From Pseudoalteromonas rhizosphaerae (GTDB taxonomy: Bacteria; Pseudomonadota; Gammaproteobacteria; Enterobacterales; Alteromonadaceae), in assembly GCF_902498845.1 (NCBI RefSeq), contig NZ_CABVLM010000011.1, forward strand, positions 124,001 to 188,000: a DNA stretch of 64,000 bases. Direction: 5' to 3'. A program made the translations under genes and the position numbers. This document shows positions 1 to 9,250 of the stretch, piece after piece; positions within the stretch are counted from its first letter, which is position 1; every line of letters begins with the position of its first letter. The notes below the pieces were generated by a model. That model saw only the letters and a program-made list of their open reading frames with translations. It searched no databases and had not been told where the DNA came from.

Positions 1-141
1 AATCGCATTTTTTTGATAGTCGGCTGAGTTTTCAAGAATAGGTTCAAGTGATTCAAGCACTTCTTCAACGGCTTGATAAAATTCGCATTGTGCTGGGCTA
101 GTTTGTTTTAAATGTGCAATGGTATCATGGATATAATTCAT
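1..141 (-). CDS. gdhA: NADP-specific glutamate dehydrogenase, N-terminal fragment (cut by window edge)
   Basis: The minus-strand frame opens with ATG at 141 and runs open off the window at base 1, giving 47 residues that begin MNYIHDTIAHLKQ and continue with the acidic segment typical of the hexameric glutamate dehydrogenases of gammaproteobacteria. The full enzyme (about 450 residues) makes glutamate from 2-oxoglutarate and ammonium with NADPH in the cytoplasm. A good ribosome site (GGAAGAA, about eight bases upstream) supports this start. The catalytic domain lies outside the window, so the call rests on the N-terminal sequence only. Confidence 0.85.
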   Translation of the reverse strand, partial: MNYIHDTIAHLKQTSPAQCEFYQAVEEVLESLEPILENSADYQKNAI

Positions 142-475
142 AATTATTCTTCCGTGTTAAAAGTTATGCTTGTCTCAGATGTTAAAATAGACGTGATCAA
201 GTTTATGGGTCATCTAGTTAAGAGCCTTAAAAATTGTAATATTTTTAACACTGTAACATGATAAACCTATATATTTAACGTTCGATAACGTGAATTATTT
301 TTGAGTTGATACGCAAGAGCAACAATTAACGCTCATTAAAAAAGAATATAAATTTATGAAATGTGAATAAATAAAGATTTAAATACTAACGCAGAGAGCA
401 GCTTAAAACACCGATGCTTAAAGTGGGGTTAAAAATCATACCCGTACGATATAAATACGGATATGAACACGTAAA
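142..475. other. Intergenic region between gdhA and the DUF1456 gene
   Basis: This AT-rich gap of 334 bases holds the upstream region of gdhA (transcribed leftwards from about 141) and, at its right edge, the terminator of the leftward DUF1456 gene. I see no convincing open frame, RNA gene or repeat in the rest. Confidence 0.5.
431..464 (-). terminator. Probable Rho-independent terminator of the DUF1456 gene
   Basis: Read on the minus strand, a nine-pair stem (ATATCCGTA with TACGGGTAT, one G-U pair) encloses a nine-base loop and is followed after GA by a run of five T. It lies just after the stop codon of the gene ending at 476. Confidence 0.6.
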
Positions 476-949
476 TTATTCGCCGCTTGCCTCTGGACGA
501 AGTTGTAGCTGTAAACCAGTTAAAAAGTTACGTAATATTTGGTCATTACATACACGATAATGCTTGTTATCGGCTTTTCGAGAAAATGCACTTAACTCAT
601 GCTTACTCAAACTAAAATCAGTTAAGGCAAGGACATCGATTACGTCTTCCGTTTTCATATTTAATGCGATACGTAATTTCATTAAAATAATATTATTATT
701 TAATTTACTTTCTGGCGCTGGTTGCTCACCGTCACGCTTACCGCGCTTTGTATTAATAAAACCATTTAAAAAAATGGCAAACTCAGTATCACTTGGATCT
801 ACGTAACCCTCTTCCCCTTCTCTGGTTAGCCAACCAATCACTTGTTGTTGAGTCACGTCATGATCTGCTGCAGCAAAAATTTCAATCATGGTAGTATCAG
901 CTAAATTAAAGGTATAGCGAAGGCGGCGTAAAATATCATTATTAGTCAA
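476..949 (-). CDS. DUF1456 family protein (YehS-like)
   Basis: Two similar halves, each with a NNDILRRLR / NNNIILMKLR-type opening and a later helix pair, mark this as a DUF1456 (YehS-type) protein, a small cytoplasmic family of unknown function. I chose the TTG codon at 949 as the start because family members begin directly at the TNNDILRRLR motif and a GGA ribosome site lies six bases before it; in-frame ATG codons at 1009 and 1036 would add 20-29 residues (MTLLTLLNCMATHK...) that do not belong to the family pattern. From the TTG the product is 157 residues. The gene is divergent from the methyltransferase at 1085 and ends in a hairpin terminator. Confidence 0.75.
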   Translation of the reverse strand: MTNNDILRRLRYTFNLADTTMIEIFAAADHDVTQQQVIGWLTREGEEGYVDPSDTEFAIFLNGFINTKRGKRDGEQPAPESKLNNNIILMKLRIALNMKTEDVIDVLALTDFSLSKHELSAFSRKADNKHYRVCNDQILRNFLTGLQLQLRPEASGE

Positions 950-1084
950 AGTAAATTCCAGAGTAAGATAAGACAACCAAGCAGGTATTGCTGGCTTATG
1001 AGTAGCCATACAGTTTAGCAGAGTTAACAAGGTCACCCTATTGATTTTTTGTTTTGCTCAACATCCCCATTATGAAGGAACGGC

Positions 1085-1849
1085 ATGATTGATTTAACGC
1101 CATTTACTACCGATGCATACCTAGTAGCAACGATCCAAAGTAAGCAAGACACGCTAAAGATTTTTGAAAATGCTGATTATCGTTGGCTTACACTCGGGGA
1201 TGAGCTAACTTTACAAGGTGTAATGGAAAAGTCACAACCGCAGCAAGTAAGTAATCCGGTAAATCAAGCTATGCTGCTATTTTTGCTTTGTAGCGAGCCC
1301 TCCTCACAGATATTAAATTTAGGTTTAGGCAGCGGTTGTTTTGAACGAGCAGTGACTAATAAAGCCGGATTTGAATTAACGACTGTCGAAATTAATCCGA
1401 ATGTAATTAAAGCAGCTAAGCAGTATTTTTTCCTCAATGACAACAATCATATTGTAGCGCAATGCGCTGAACAATTTATTGCTCAAAGTAGCCGCAAATT
1501 TGATGTGATTTTAATTGATGTTTTTAGTGGTAAATCGCAGCCAGCATTTTTACAAAAACAGGCATTTTTGTGCGACTGTCATGCTCGACTTAGCACATAC
1601 GGTAAGATCTGCATCAACTTTACTGCAAAAAATAAACAACAATTAATCGCTCTACTAACGACACTTCGAAGTCTATTCAGTCATATTGTGGTGATTGAAT
1701 TTAACCAATATAAAAATATTGTGCTGATCGCCAGTGAGCAACGCCTTGATGCTATTAATATTGAACAGATAAAACTGCACAACGATTTTAGCTCGCCTGA
1801 TTTAGCTGCTGAAATTAAACAATTATTTTATATACCTAAGCTTGATTAA
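1085..1849 (+). CDS. Spermidine synthase-like SAM-dependent methyltransferase
   Basis: This 254-residue protein carries a Rossmann methyltransferase fold: the glycine-rich loop LNLGLGSG near residue 78, an acidic SAM-contacting residue in TTVEINPNVI, and DVILIDVFSG after it. The best family match is the polyamine-synthase-like branch (spermidine synthase fold) rather than a small-molecule O-methyltransferase. True SpeE proteins have a conserved GGGDG loop and an N-terminal beta domain; here the loop is LGLGSG and the N-terminus is short, so a propylamine transferase activity is not assured. It converges on the DUF924 gene with a four-base overlap of the two 3' ends. Confidence 0.65.
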   Translation: MIDLTPFTTDAYLVATIQSKQDTLKIFENADYRWLTLGDELTLQGVMEKSQPQQVSNPVNQAMLLFLLCSEPSSQILNLGLGSGCFERAVTNKAGFELTTVEINPNVIKAAKQYFFLNDNNHIVAQCAEQFIAQSSRKFDVILIDVFSGKSQPAFLQKQAFLCDCHARLSTYGKICINFTAKNKQQLIALLTTLRSLFSHIVVIEFNQYKNIVLIASEQRLDAINIEQIKLHNDFSSPDLAAEIKQLFYIPKLD

Positions 1850-2379
1850 AATTGCGAGCCTGGTTGAGCTAAAAACGCAACTTCCTCGGCGCTGGACTGA
1901 CGCCCTAAAATAGCATTTCGGTGTGGGTAGCGACCAAACTGATCGATAATATTTTTATGGGCAAGTTCATAATCTTCATTACTCAAACCTTTAAATAATA
2001 CCATCGCCTGTTGGTGTATAAAGCTCGATTCGCTGTGCATAAACGGCATATAAAAAAACACCCGCTGCTCAACAGGTAATAATTGATCAAAGCCTTTTTC
2101 GATTGCCAACTGTGCCAATGTTAACGCTTGCGGATCTTGACTAAACGCGTGAGGGGTATCCCGGTAAATATTACGAGAAAACTGATCAAGCACAATCACT
2201 TCAGCTAATGCACCTAAGGCAGTCACTCGCCAAGACGCATACTCGCCTTTTGTAATAGCTATCAACAGATCACTAAATGTATCTCGTATCTTAATATCTG
2301 TAGCATCAGATTTTTTATACCAACCAGATGGACCAAGTTCATCAAACCAATAATCAATTACTACTTGATAACTAAACAT
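1846..2379 (-). CDS. DUF924 family protein
   Basis: The 177-residue product matches the DUF924 family: it starts with an IDYWFDELGPSGWYKK-type motif, has the LDQFSRNIYRDTPHAF motif near residue 65-80 and the FFYMPFMHSE motif in the middle. Members are cytoplasmic, all-helical TPR-like proteins of unknown biochemical role. The gene lies nine bases downstream of lolE on the same strand and may be co-transcribed with the lol operon. Confidence 0.8.
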   Translation of the reverse strand: MFSYQVVIDYWFDELGPSGWYKKSDATDIKIRDTFSDLLIAITKGEYASWRVTALGALAEVIVLDQFSRNIYRDTPHAFSQDPQALTLAQLAIEKGFDQLLPVEQRVFFYMPFMHSESSFIHQQAMVLFKGLSNEDYELAHKNIIDQFGRYPHRNAILGRQSSAEEVAFLAQPGSQF

Positions 2380-2388
2380 AAATTTCCC

Positions 2389-3633
2389 TTAGTTGCCTAA
2401 CACCTTGGCTGGATCCACTGTTGTTGCCTGCCATGCAGGGTAAATAGTGGCTAATACTGCCAACACAAAAGTTACAATAACAGTGATCACAATATCTTGC
2501 CATACCAGCTTACTGGGTAAAAACTCAATAAAATACACCCCTTCCAGCGGGTTTGAGCCTAACAACTGACTCAGTAGGGTAAAAAGCTCACTGATGTTCA
2601 GCGCCAGTATCACACCTATAAATGAGCCCAGTACCACGCCAATAAATGCTTGGCTAAGTCCTTGTAAAATAAAGGTCGCTAATATCGTACTGTCTTTAGC
2701 GCCCATGGTTTTTAATATCGCTATGTTGGCCTGTTTTTCACGTACTTCCATCACTAATGACGAAACAATATTAAAACTTGCCACCGCAATGATTAAAAAC
2801 ACCACAATATAAACAATGGTTCTGACCATTTGTATATCTTGGTATAAGCTACCTTGGGTTCTAAACCAGCTAGAGATATAAACATAATCATCAATTGTTT
2901 GGCCAACCCGTAGCGCAATTTGGTGCGCTTGAAAAACATCGGTTACTGCTAAGCGAAGCCCTGTTACTTGCTGTGGTTCATAACCAAGTACTGATTGCGC
3001 CTTACTGAGATTGATGAAGGCAGCAGAACTATCAATAGGGCCACCCATTTCAATAATACCCGCAAGGGTTAAAGTGACCCTTTTGGGTGCTAAAATCTCA
3101 GTACTTACCTCGTTAACTTGCGGGATCAATAAGGTAATTAACTCTCCTTGCTTAACACCTAACTGTTTAACAATTTGTTGGCCTAAAATAATTTCGTCTT
3201 CGCTTATTTGGCTGACCAACTTGCCATGAGTAAACTGATTAACCGCCGATACGTCACTTTCTAGAGCAGGATCAACCCCTCGCACTTCAACCGCTTTTAG
3301 TTCACTTTTGTATTGCGCCATGCCATTGACACTAATAAAAGGTGCTGCACCAGTTACGCCACGTTGCTCTGAGAGCTTTTGAACTTTATCCGGCCAGTTA
3401 TCAATTGGACGATTAGGCGCAACATATTCAACTTGTGGCACAACGCTTAATAAGCGATGTACTAGTTGTTGTTCAAAGCCATTGATCACCGACAAAGCAA
3501 CAATTAACACTGCAACGCCGAGTAAAATACCAATGGTTGACGCTTTGGCAATAAAACTAACAAAGCCATTTTTTTCATCGCTGCTGCCGGAGCTTGCTCT
3601 AAAACGTTTACTTAAATAGGCACTAAGCAACAT
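2389..3633 (-). CDS. lolE: Lipoprotein-releasing ABC transporter permease LolE
   Basis: LolE is one of the two inner-membrane subunits of the LolCDE complex that extracts outer-membrane lipoproteins from the inner membrane and passes them to LolA. The protein has one N-terminal membrane helix (after SKRFRASSG), a large periplasmic domain and three C-terminal helices with the FtsX-like permease motif EVREKQANIAILKTMGA. The start at 3633 (MLLSAYLSKRF, ribosome site AAGAGG) gives 414 residues, the usual length; the frame is open further upstream, but that would overlap lolD by about 56 bases. It overlaps the lolD end by 11 bases. LolC and LolE are paralogues; the last position after LolD matches the enterobacterial order. 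Confidence 0.88.
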   Translation of the reverse strand: MLLSAYLSKRFRASSGSSDEKNGFVSFIAKASTIGILLGVAVLIVALSVINGFEQQLVHRLLSVVPQVEYVAPNRPIDNWPDKVQKLSEQRGVTGAAPFISVNGMAQYKSELKAVEVRGVDPALESDVSAVNQFTHGKLVSQISEDEIILGQQIVKQLGVKQGELITLLIPQVNEVSTEILAPKRVTLTLAGIIEMGGPIDSSAAFINLSKAQSVLGYEPQQVTGLRLAVTDVFQAHQIALRVGQTIDDYVYISSWFRTQGSLYQDIQMVRTIVYIVVFLIIAVASFNIVSSLVMEVREKQANIAILKTMGAKDSTILATFILQGLSQAFIGVVLGSFIGVILALNISELFTLLSQLLGSNPLEGVYFIEFLPSKLVWQDIVITVIVTFVLAVLATIYPAWQATTVDPAKVLGN

Positions 3634-4321
3634 GGCTGGCCTCTTTAATTGCCAATTTCCCATCATCAAGGTAAGCAATTTTACCCAGCTTATAGGCTAA
3701 TTCTAAGTCGTGCGTCACCACTACAAAACTGGTATTCAAACTGCTATTAAGCTCTTTGATCAAATCGTAAATTTTAATCGCATTTTGTTTGTCTAAGTTA
3801 CCTGTTGGCTCATCGGCCAATACTAAATCAGGTTCGCTCACCAATGCCCGCGCAATTGCCACACGTTGACGCTCTCCACCAGAGAGCATTGATGGTTTAT
3901 GGCTACTACGGTGCGATAGCCCTACTTTATCGAGCATTACGAGGGCTTTAGCATTGGCTTTTTTAGCGCTGAGACCTTTGATCAACAGTGGCATCGCAAC
4001 ATTTTCTAACGCGTTAAACTCCATTAATAAATGATGGAACTGATAAATAAACCCTAAATGCTCATTACGAAATTTTGCTTGCTCAGCACGTGATAGCTTA
4101 GCAACTTGTTGACCTTTAATTTTTGCCACACCGGCACTTTGTGAATCCAAAGTCCCCAAAATGTGCAGTAAAGTACTTTTACCAGAACCAGAGCTGCCAA
4201 CGATAGCCAGCATCTCACCTTGTTGTAAGGTTAAATCAACCCCTTTTAAAACCTCAACGTGATTTTCACCATCTTGATACACTTTACTTAACTGTTCACA
4301 TTGGATAACTAAATCATTCAT
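3623..4321 (-). CDS. lolD: Lipoprotein-releasing ABC transporter ATPase LolD
   Basis: This is the cytoplasmic ATPase that powers the LolCDE complex. It shows a Walker A motif GSSGSGKST near residue 43, the Q-loop YQFHHLL, the ABC signature LSGGERQR, Walker B LVLADEPTG and the H-loop VVTHD. With the start at 4321 (MNDLVIQCEQLSKVY) it has 232 residues, normal for the family. The start overlaps the lolC stop by eight bases and the end overlaps lolE, so the three genes form a tightly coupled operon. Confidence 0.93.
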   Translation of the reverse strand: MNDLVIQCEQLSKVYQDGENHVEVLKGVDLTLQQGEMLAIVGSSGSGKSTLLHILGTLDSQSAGVAKIKGQQVAKLSRAEQAKFRNEHLGFIYQFHHLLMEFNALENVAMPLLIKGLSAKKANAKALVMLDKVGLSHRSSHKPSMLSGGERQRVAIARALVSEPDLVLADEPTGNLDKQNAIKIYDLIKELNSSLNTSFVVVTHDLELAYKLGKIAYLDDGKLAIKEASHVA

Positions 4322-5531
4322 AGCGCAATACCTCTGCTGGGCTAACATTGGCAGCTTTACGCGCCGGATATAAAGTGGCTAAAAAGCTCATGGTAATACT
4401 GCCTACGGCAATCAGCGATAAGCTCATTACGTCAAATTTTACTGGTAAGGCAATCCCTGTTAACAAGTTTAAACCTATGCCTGCCAGCACTTCGTTGATA
4501 TAAGCACTGAGTAATAAGCCAAGGGCTGCACCGATACTGGTGCCAATCAAACCATTGTACAAACCTTGGATCATAAATACTTGCTGCACTTGAGCCGGCG
4601 TTAAGCCAAGCGTTTGTAAAATAGCCACTTCACTTTGTTTTTCGCTCACCATCATGGTCAACGCAGAGACAATATTAAATACCGCAACTAATACAATCAG
4701 CGCCAGCAGCATCGACATAATGCGTTTTTCCATTGCAACTGCTGCAAACAAAGTACCTTGTGACTGGCGCCAATCGGTGACTGTATGTTGACTTAAAATT
4801 GCACTAGCTGAAGCGCTAAAGGCATCTAGTTGAAAAGGATCGTTCAGTGAAATACTCAAATTAGGAGCACTAGTTTGTGGCAACTTTAATACCCGTTGTA
4901 GCGATTCGCCGCTAGTAAAAGCAAGTCCCATATCAATTTCAGAACCTGTTTCATAAATGGCAGCAACGGTGAACAAACGTTGGCTTGGTACGCGACCTAA
5001 AGGTGTATAGGTTGACGCATTAGGCATGATCACGCGCACTTTATCACCTAAACCAATTCCCAGTTTACGTGTTAAATAACGACTAACCGCAATGTGATAG
5101 CGCGATGTCATGACTGTTTGCCAGTTGCCTTGAATAACTTTATCGCTGATTTTATAAAGCGATGCGTTATCGTCGTACAAACCTTGCAATAGCACACCAT
5201 GTAAATCGCGATTGGTTTGTAAAATGGCTTCACCATGGCGATACAAACTCGCTCTTTTCACAAATTTGGACGCAACAATGGTATCTTGCAGCTGGATCAT
5301 TTGTGCTTGAGTTTGTCCATCAGACGCAATTTCAACATGAGGAATGAGGCCCAACATATTGGTTTTAAGGTTATTTTCAAAACCATTCATCACTGAGCTG
5401 ACAGTAAATAATGCCATTAAACCAATGGCGATACCGGCAATGGAGAAAAACGAAATAAAAGAGATAAATGCGTTCCCTTTCGAGGAGCGACTGTATCTCA
5501 GCCCGATAAACAGGCTAACAGGTTGAAACAT
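4314..5531 (-). CDS. lolC: Lipoprotein-releasing ABC transporter permease LolC
   Basis: First gene of the lolC-lolD-lolE operon. The 405-residue protein begins MFQPVSLFIGLRYSRSSKG, the family N-terminus, followed by one membrane helix, a periplasmic domain with the LGRVPSQR segment and three C-terminal helices including the SEKQSEVAILQTLGLT permease motif. In known complexes LolC recruits the carrier LolA through its periplasmic domain. The operon promoter must lie in the 137 bases between 5531 and the end of the LysR gene at 5669. Confidence 0.9.
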   Translation of the reverse strand: MFQPVSLFIGLRYSRSSKGNAFISFISFFSIAGIAIGLMALFTVSSVMNGFENNLKTNMLGLIPHVEIASDGQTQAQMIQLQDTIVASKFVKRASLYRHGEAILQTNRDLHGVLLQGLYDDNASLYKISDKVIQGNWQTVMTSRYHIAVSRYLTRKLGIGLGDKVRVIMPNASTYTPLGRVPSQRLFTVAAIYETGSEIDMGLAFTSGESLQRVLKLPQTSAPNLSISLNDPFQLDAFSASASAILSQHTVTDWRQSQGTLFAAVAMEKRIMSMLLALIVLVAVFNIVSALTMMVSEKQSEVAILQTLGLTPAQVQQVFMIQGLYNGLIGTSIGAALGLLLSAYINEVLAGIGLNLLTGIALPVKFDVMSLSLIAVGSITMSFLATLYPARKAANVSPAEVLRYE

Positions 5532-5668
5532 AATTATTTATGGTCACATTTAATGCCAATTCAGCGCTCATACTAGCATAAATAAAGCGCCATTGGGTAT
5601 GCGCAAAAGTGTAAAAATTCACGACAAATCAACTGCTGTATCAAAATTAAGCCGCTTTATTTAAACTT

Positions 5669-6538
5669 TTAGTTTAGAGATTTAATAAGGTGATCGAGTA
5701 ATGCTCTGACATTGGTCGCAACAAATTGTCGCGGAGGATACACTCCCCATACACCTTCTGGTTTTGGCTGATTATTGGTTAAAATAGGCACTAAATCACC
5801 CGTGGCTAAATCACTCTCAATGTAATAGTTTGGCACTTGTATGATACCAAGACCCTTTTTAGCTGCATCAGCTAACGCCCAGCCACTATTACACTGTAAC
5901 CGCCCCGCAATTTTGATATGTTTATCACGCCCTTGCTCGCACACCCGCCAATAACTGCTGTTGCCGACTAAGCATTGATGGTGCTGTAATTCAGCTAATG
6001 TGTGAGGTTCGCCAAAACGTGCTAAATAGGCTTTTGAGCAGCAAATTACAAAATGACGTGCACTTAAGCGTCGTGCTTTTAAGCTAGAGTCTTTTAAATG
6101 ACCAAGGCGAATAGCTAAGTCAAAGCCGCCCTCAAGTAAATTTTCTTGTTCATTGCTCAGCGCCATCACCACTTCTACATCAGGGTGCAGTTGCATAAAA
6201 GTATGCACTGCTGGCATCACGAAGCTTTCGCCATACATAACCGGAGCTGTGAGTTTAATTTTACCTTTAGGAGCATTTTGCTGTTGTGCTAATAACGCGG
6301 TGGCGTCGTCCATTGCATGCTGTAAATGTTTTGTTTGATGTAAAAAGACTTCGCCTTCTTTAGTCAGTACAACTTTACGGGTAGTACGCGTTAATAATTG
6401 GGTATTTAAGCGCTGCTCTAATTGCGTTACATGGCGGCTTATGTGTGCAACGGATACCCCTAATGTGGTTGCAGCGCGGGTAAAGCTGCCTTCTTCACCG
6501 ACTGCGATAAATTCGTCTATGCCTAACCAACGACTCAT
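5669..6538 (-). CDS. LysR-family transcriptional regulator, divergent from frmA
   Basis: An N-terminal winged helix-turn-helix (DEFIAVGEEGSFTRAATTLGVS, about residues 8-30) and a periplasmic-binding-like effector domain make this a LysR regulator of 289 residues from the start chosen at 6538 (MSRWLGIDEF). Further in-frame ATG codons lie at 6547 and 6583, none with a clear ribosome site. It is transcribed away from the formaldehyde dehydrogenase gene at 6656, an arrangement seen in many bacteria where a LysR protein controls frmA/adhC in response to aldehyde stress. The ligand is not readable from sequence. Confidence 0.85.
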   Translation of the reverse strand: MSRWLGIDEFIAVGEEGSFTRAATTLGVSVAHISRHVTQLEQRLNTQLLTRTTRKVVLTKEGEVFLHQTKHLQHAMDDATALLAQQQNAPKGKIKLTAPVMYGESFVMPAVHTFMQLHPDVEVVMALSNEQENLLEGGFDLAIRLGHLKDSSLKARRLSARHFVICCSKAYLARFGEPHTLAELQHHQCLVGNSSYWRVCEQGRDKHIKIAGRLQCNSGWALADAAKKGLGIIQVPNYYIESDLATGDLVPILTNNQPKPEGVWGVYPPRQFVATNVRALLDHLIKSLN

Positions 6539-6582
6539 TATTACCATACTGTAAAAGTGTTTTATTAAAATGAAGATTAACA

Positions 6583-6597
6583 TTGTTTGAGAAACAA
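6583..6597. promoter_or_regulatory. Candidate LysR-box between the LysR gene and frmA
   Basis: The dyad TTGTTT-GAG-AAACAA contains a T-N11-A core with inverted halves, the layout of a LysR operator. It sits in the 117-base divergent region between the LysR gene and frmA, about 60 bases before the frmA start codon. No footprint exists; the assignment rests on symmetry and position. Confidence 0.4.
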
Positions 6598-6601
6598 ATA
6601 A

Positions 6602-7777
<1,176 letters not shown>

Positions 7778-7836
7778 TATTAAAAATACAGATACCACAT
7801 AGGGTGTAAGCTATGTGGTATTTTAGCGAGGAATCC

Positions 7837-8679
7837 ATGTTAGATAATTTAAGCGCCACAAAAGTTAGCGGTGGCTGGCACAAGCAATACAGCCATACAT
7901 CTACAAGCACCCATTGCCCAATGCGGTTTGCTATTTTCTTGCCACCCGGTGCCAGCCAAACTAATAAAGTACCGGTGCTGTATTGGTTATCAGGCTTAAC
8001 CTGTACGGATGAAAATTTTATGCAAAAAGCAGGTGCATTTAAAAAAGCGGCAGCGCTTGGTATTGCTATCGTTGCACCTGATACCAGTCCTCGTGGCAAC
8101 ACTGTGCCAGACCAAGACAGTTATGATTTTGGCCAAGGCGCGGGGTTTTATTTAAACGCCACCCAAGCCCCCTATAACACGCACTATAATATGTATGACT
8201 ATGTGGTAAATGAATTGCCTTCGCTAATTGAACAGCACTTTCCCGTGACTGATAAAAAAGCGATTAGCGGGCATTCTATGGGGGGGCACGGTGCGTTGAT
8301 GATTGCATTGCGCAATCCAAAAAGTTACACCAGTGTTTCTGCTTTTAGCCCAATCACCAACCCTATTGACTGTCCTTGGGGGCAAAAAGCGTTTAGTCAG
8401 TACTTAGGAGATGATCAATCACAATGGGCCAATTACGATAGCTGTGAACTAATGAAAAAGGCACACAGTAACGAATTTTTACCAATGCGTATTGACCAAG
8501 GTGATGCCGATAATTTTTTAGTCGAGCAACTAAAACCAGACAACCTAACTGCAGTGGCAAAGCAAGTTAATTACCCGCTAACGTTGAATATGCACGCAGG
8601 CTACGATCATAGCTACTTTTTTATCAGCAGCTTTATCGACGAACACTTATCATTTCATCAAGTGTATCTTCAGCGTTAA
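7837..8679 (+). CDS. fghA: S-formylglutathione hydrolase
   Basis: An alpha/beta hydrolase of the esterase D family that cleaves S-formylglutathione to formate and glutathione. The nucleophile serine S147 lies in GHSMGGHGA, and the conserved LSGLTCTDENF and YDHSYFFI segments supply the oxyanion site and catalytic histidine. The ATG at 7837, preceded by GAGGA, gives 280 residues, the family length; an upstream in-frame ATG at 7813 would add eight residues without a ribosome site. It is the second gene of the frmA-fghA unit. Its last 47 bases overlap the 3' end of the convergent lipoprotein gene. Confidence 0.94.
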   Translation: MLDNLSATKVSGGWHKQYSHTSTSTHCPMRFAIFLPPGASQTNKVPVLYWLSGLTCTDENFMQKAGAFKKAAALGIAIVAPDTSPRGNTVPDQDSYDFGQGAGFYLNATQAPYNTHYNMYDYVVNELPSLIEQHFPVTDKKAISGHSMGGHGALMIALRNPKSYTSVSAFSPITNPIDCPWGQKAFSQYLGDDQSQWANYDSCELMKKAHSNEFLPMRIDQGDADNFLVEQLKPDNLTAVAKQVNYPLTLNMHAGYDHSYFFISSFIDEHLSFHQVYLQR

Positions 8680-9016
8680 TTGTATTCTCTACTGTGAGGT
8701 TGTCAGTCGTTACTTCCTCACATTGTTGTATTGATTTAGTTATTCTTTTGCAGACCAGAGTAGGCTCTGAGCTATCTTGCACTAACCCCACTAAAAAACG
8801 ATCTACTTCGATGCCTAAGTCCGCAAATGACAAAGTCTGTTCATGACTAAAGTAAGTATTATCTTGAGGCGATACATGTGCGGGGGCCTGCGCTAAATCA
8901 GCATCATAATTTGTATCCGCTTTTGAATAAATAACTCCATCAACTAATACACCCGCTACAGTGCATGCGCTTAGTAATTGGCTGACAAGTAAAACAGTAA
9001 TAAAGTTCTTGAACAT
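8633..9016 (-). CDS. Small putative lipoprotein of unknown function
   Basis: The 127-residue product begins with a lipoprotein signal peptide: a hydrophobic stretch ending in the lipobox LLSAC, with the acceptor cysteine at residue 18. The mature part is acidic, with two further cysteines (LVCKRITKSIQQCEE) that could pair in the periplasm. I do not recognise the family. A clear ribosome site (AAAGGAT) precedes the start at 9016. The reading frame runs 47 bases into the end of fghA on the other strand. Confidence 0.65.
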   Translation of the reverse strand: MFKNFITVLLVSQLLSACTVAGVLVDGVIYSKADTNYDADLAQAPAHVSPQDNTYFSHEQTLSFADLGIEVDRFLVGLVQDSSEPTLVCKRITKSIQQCEEVTTDNLTVENTINAEDTLDEMISVRR

Positions 9017-9075
9017 AAATTTAATCCTTTATATCCCATTGCTTAAATGCGTAAGTTATTATTTAACTACCTCGA

Positions 9076-9171
9076 ATGAGCCAGTTTTTAATAGCATTAA
9101 TATTGCTTAGTGGTTGTATCTGTAATACTCACTATAAACGAACGAGTATAAAACACTGTAAAAAACTGTAA
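9076..9171 (+). CDS. Possible very small lipoprotein (31 residues)
   Basis: A short frame starting MSQFLIALILLSGC has a hydrophobic segment and an LLSGC lipobox, followed by a basic, cysteine-containing tail. It is divergent from the lipoprotein gene at 8633-9016. No ribosome site is visible before the ATG, so this may be chance; it is listed because the lipobox is well formed. Confidence 0.22.
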   Translation: MSQFLIALILLSGCICNTHYKRTSIKHCKKL

Positions 9172-9250
9172 GTGAATGACAATAAAGTAATTAAACGTTT
9201 AAACTATAAACTATAAACTAGCTCGAGCATAGCAACAGTAATAGGTTTAA

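Noticed and set aside
949-1036. In-frame N-terminal extension of the DUF1456 protein from ATG 1036 or 1009
   Set aside because: The extra residues fall outside the family pattern, and a TTG with a ribosome site sits exactly at the conserved N-terminus.
9191-9220. TTAAACGTTTAA palindrome and short AAACTAT repeats
   Set aside because: Short AT-rich symmetry of this kind is common in this base composition and no gene arrangement supports an operator.
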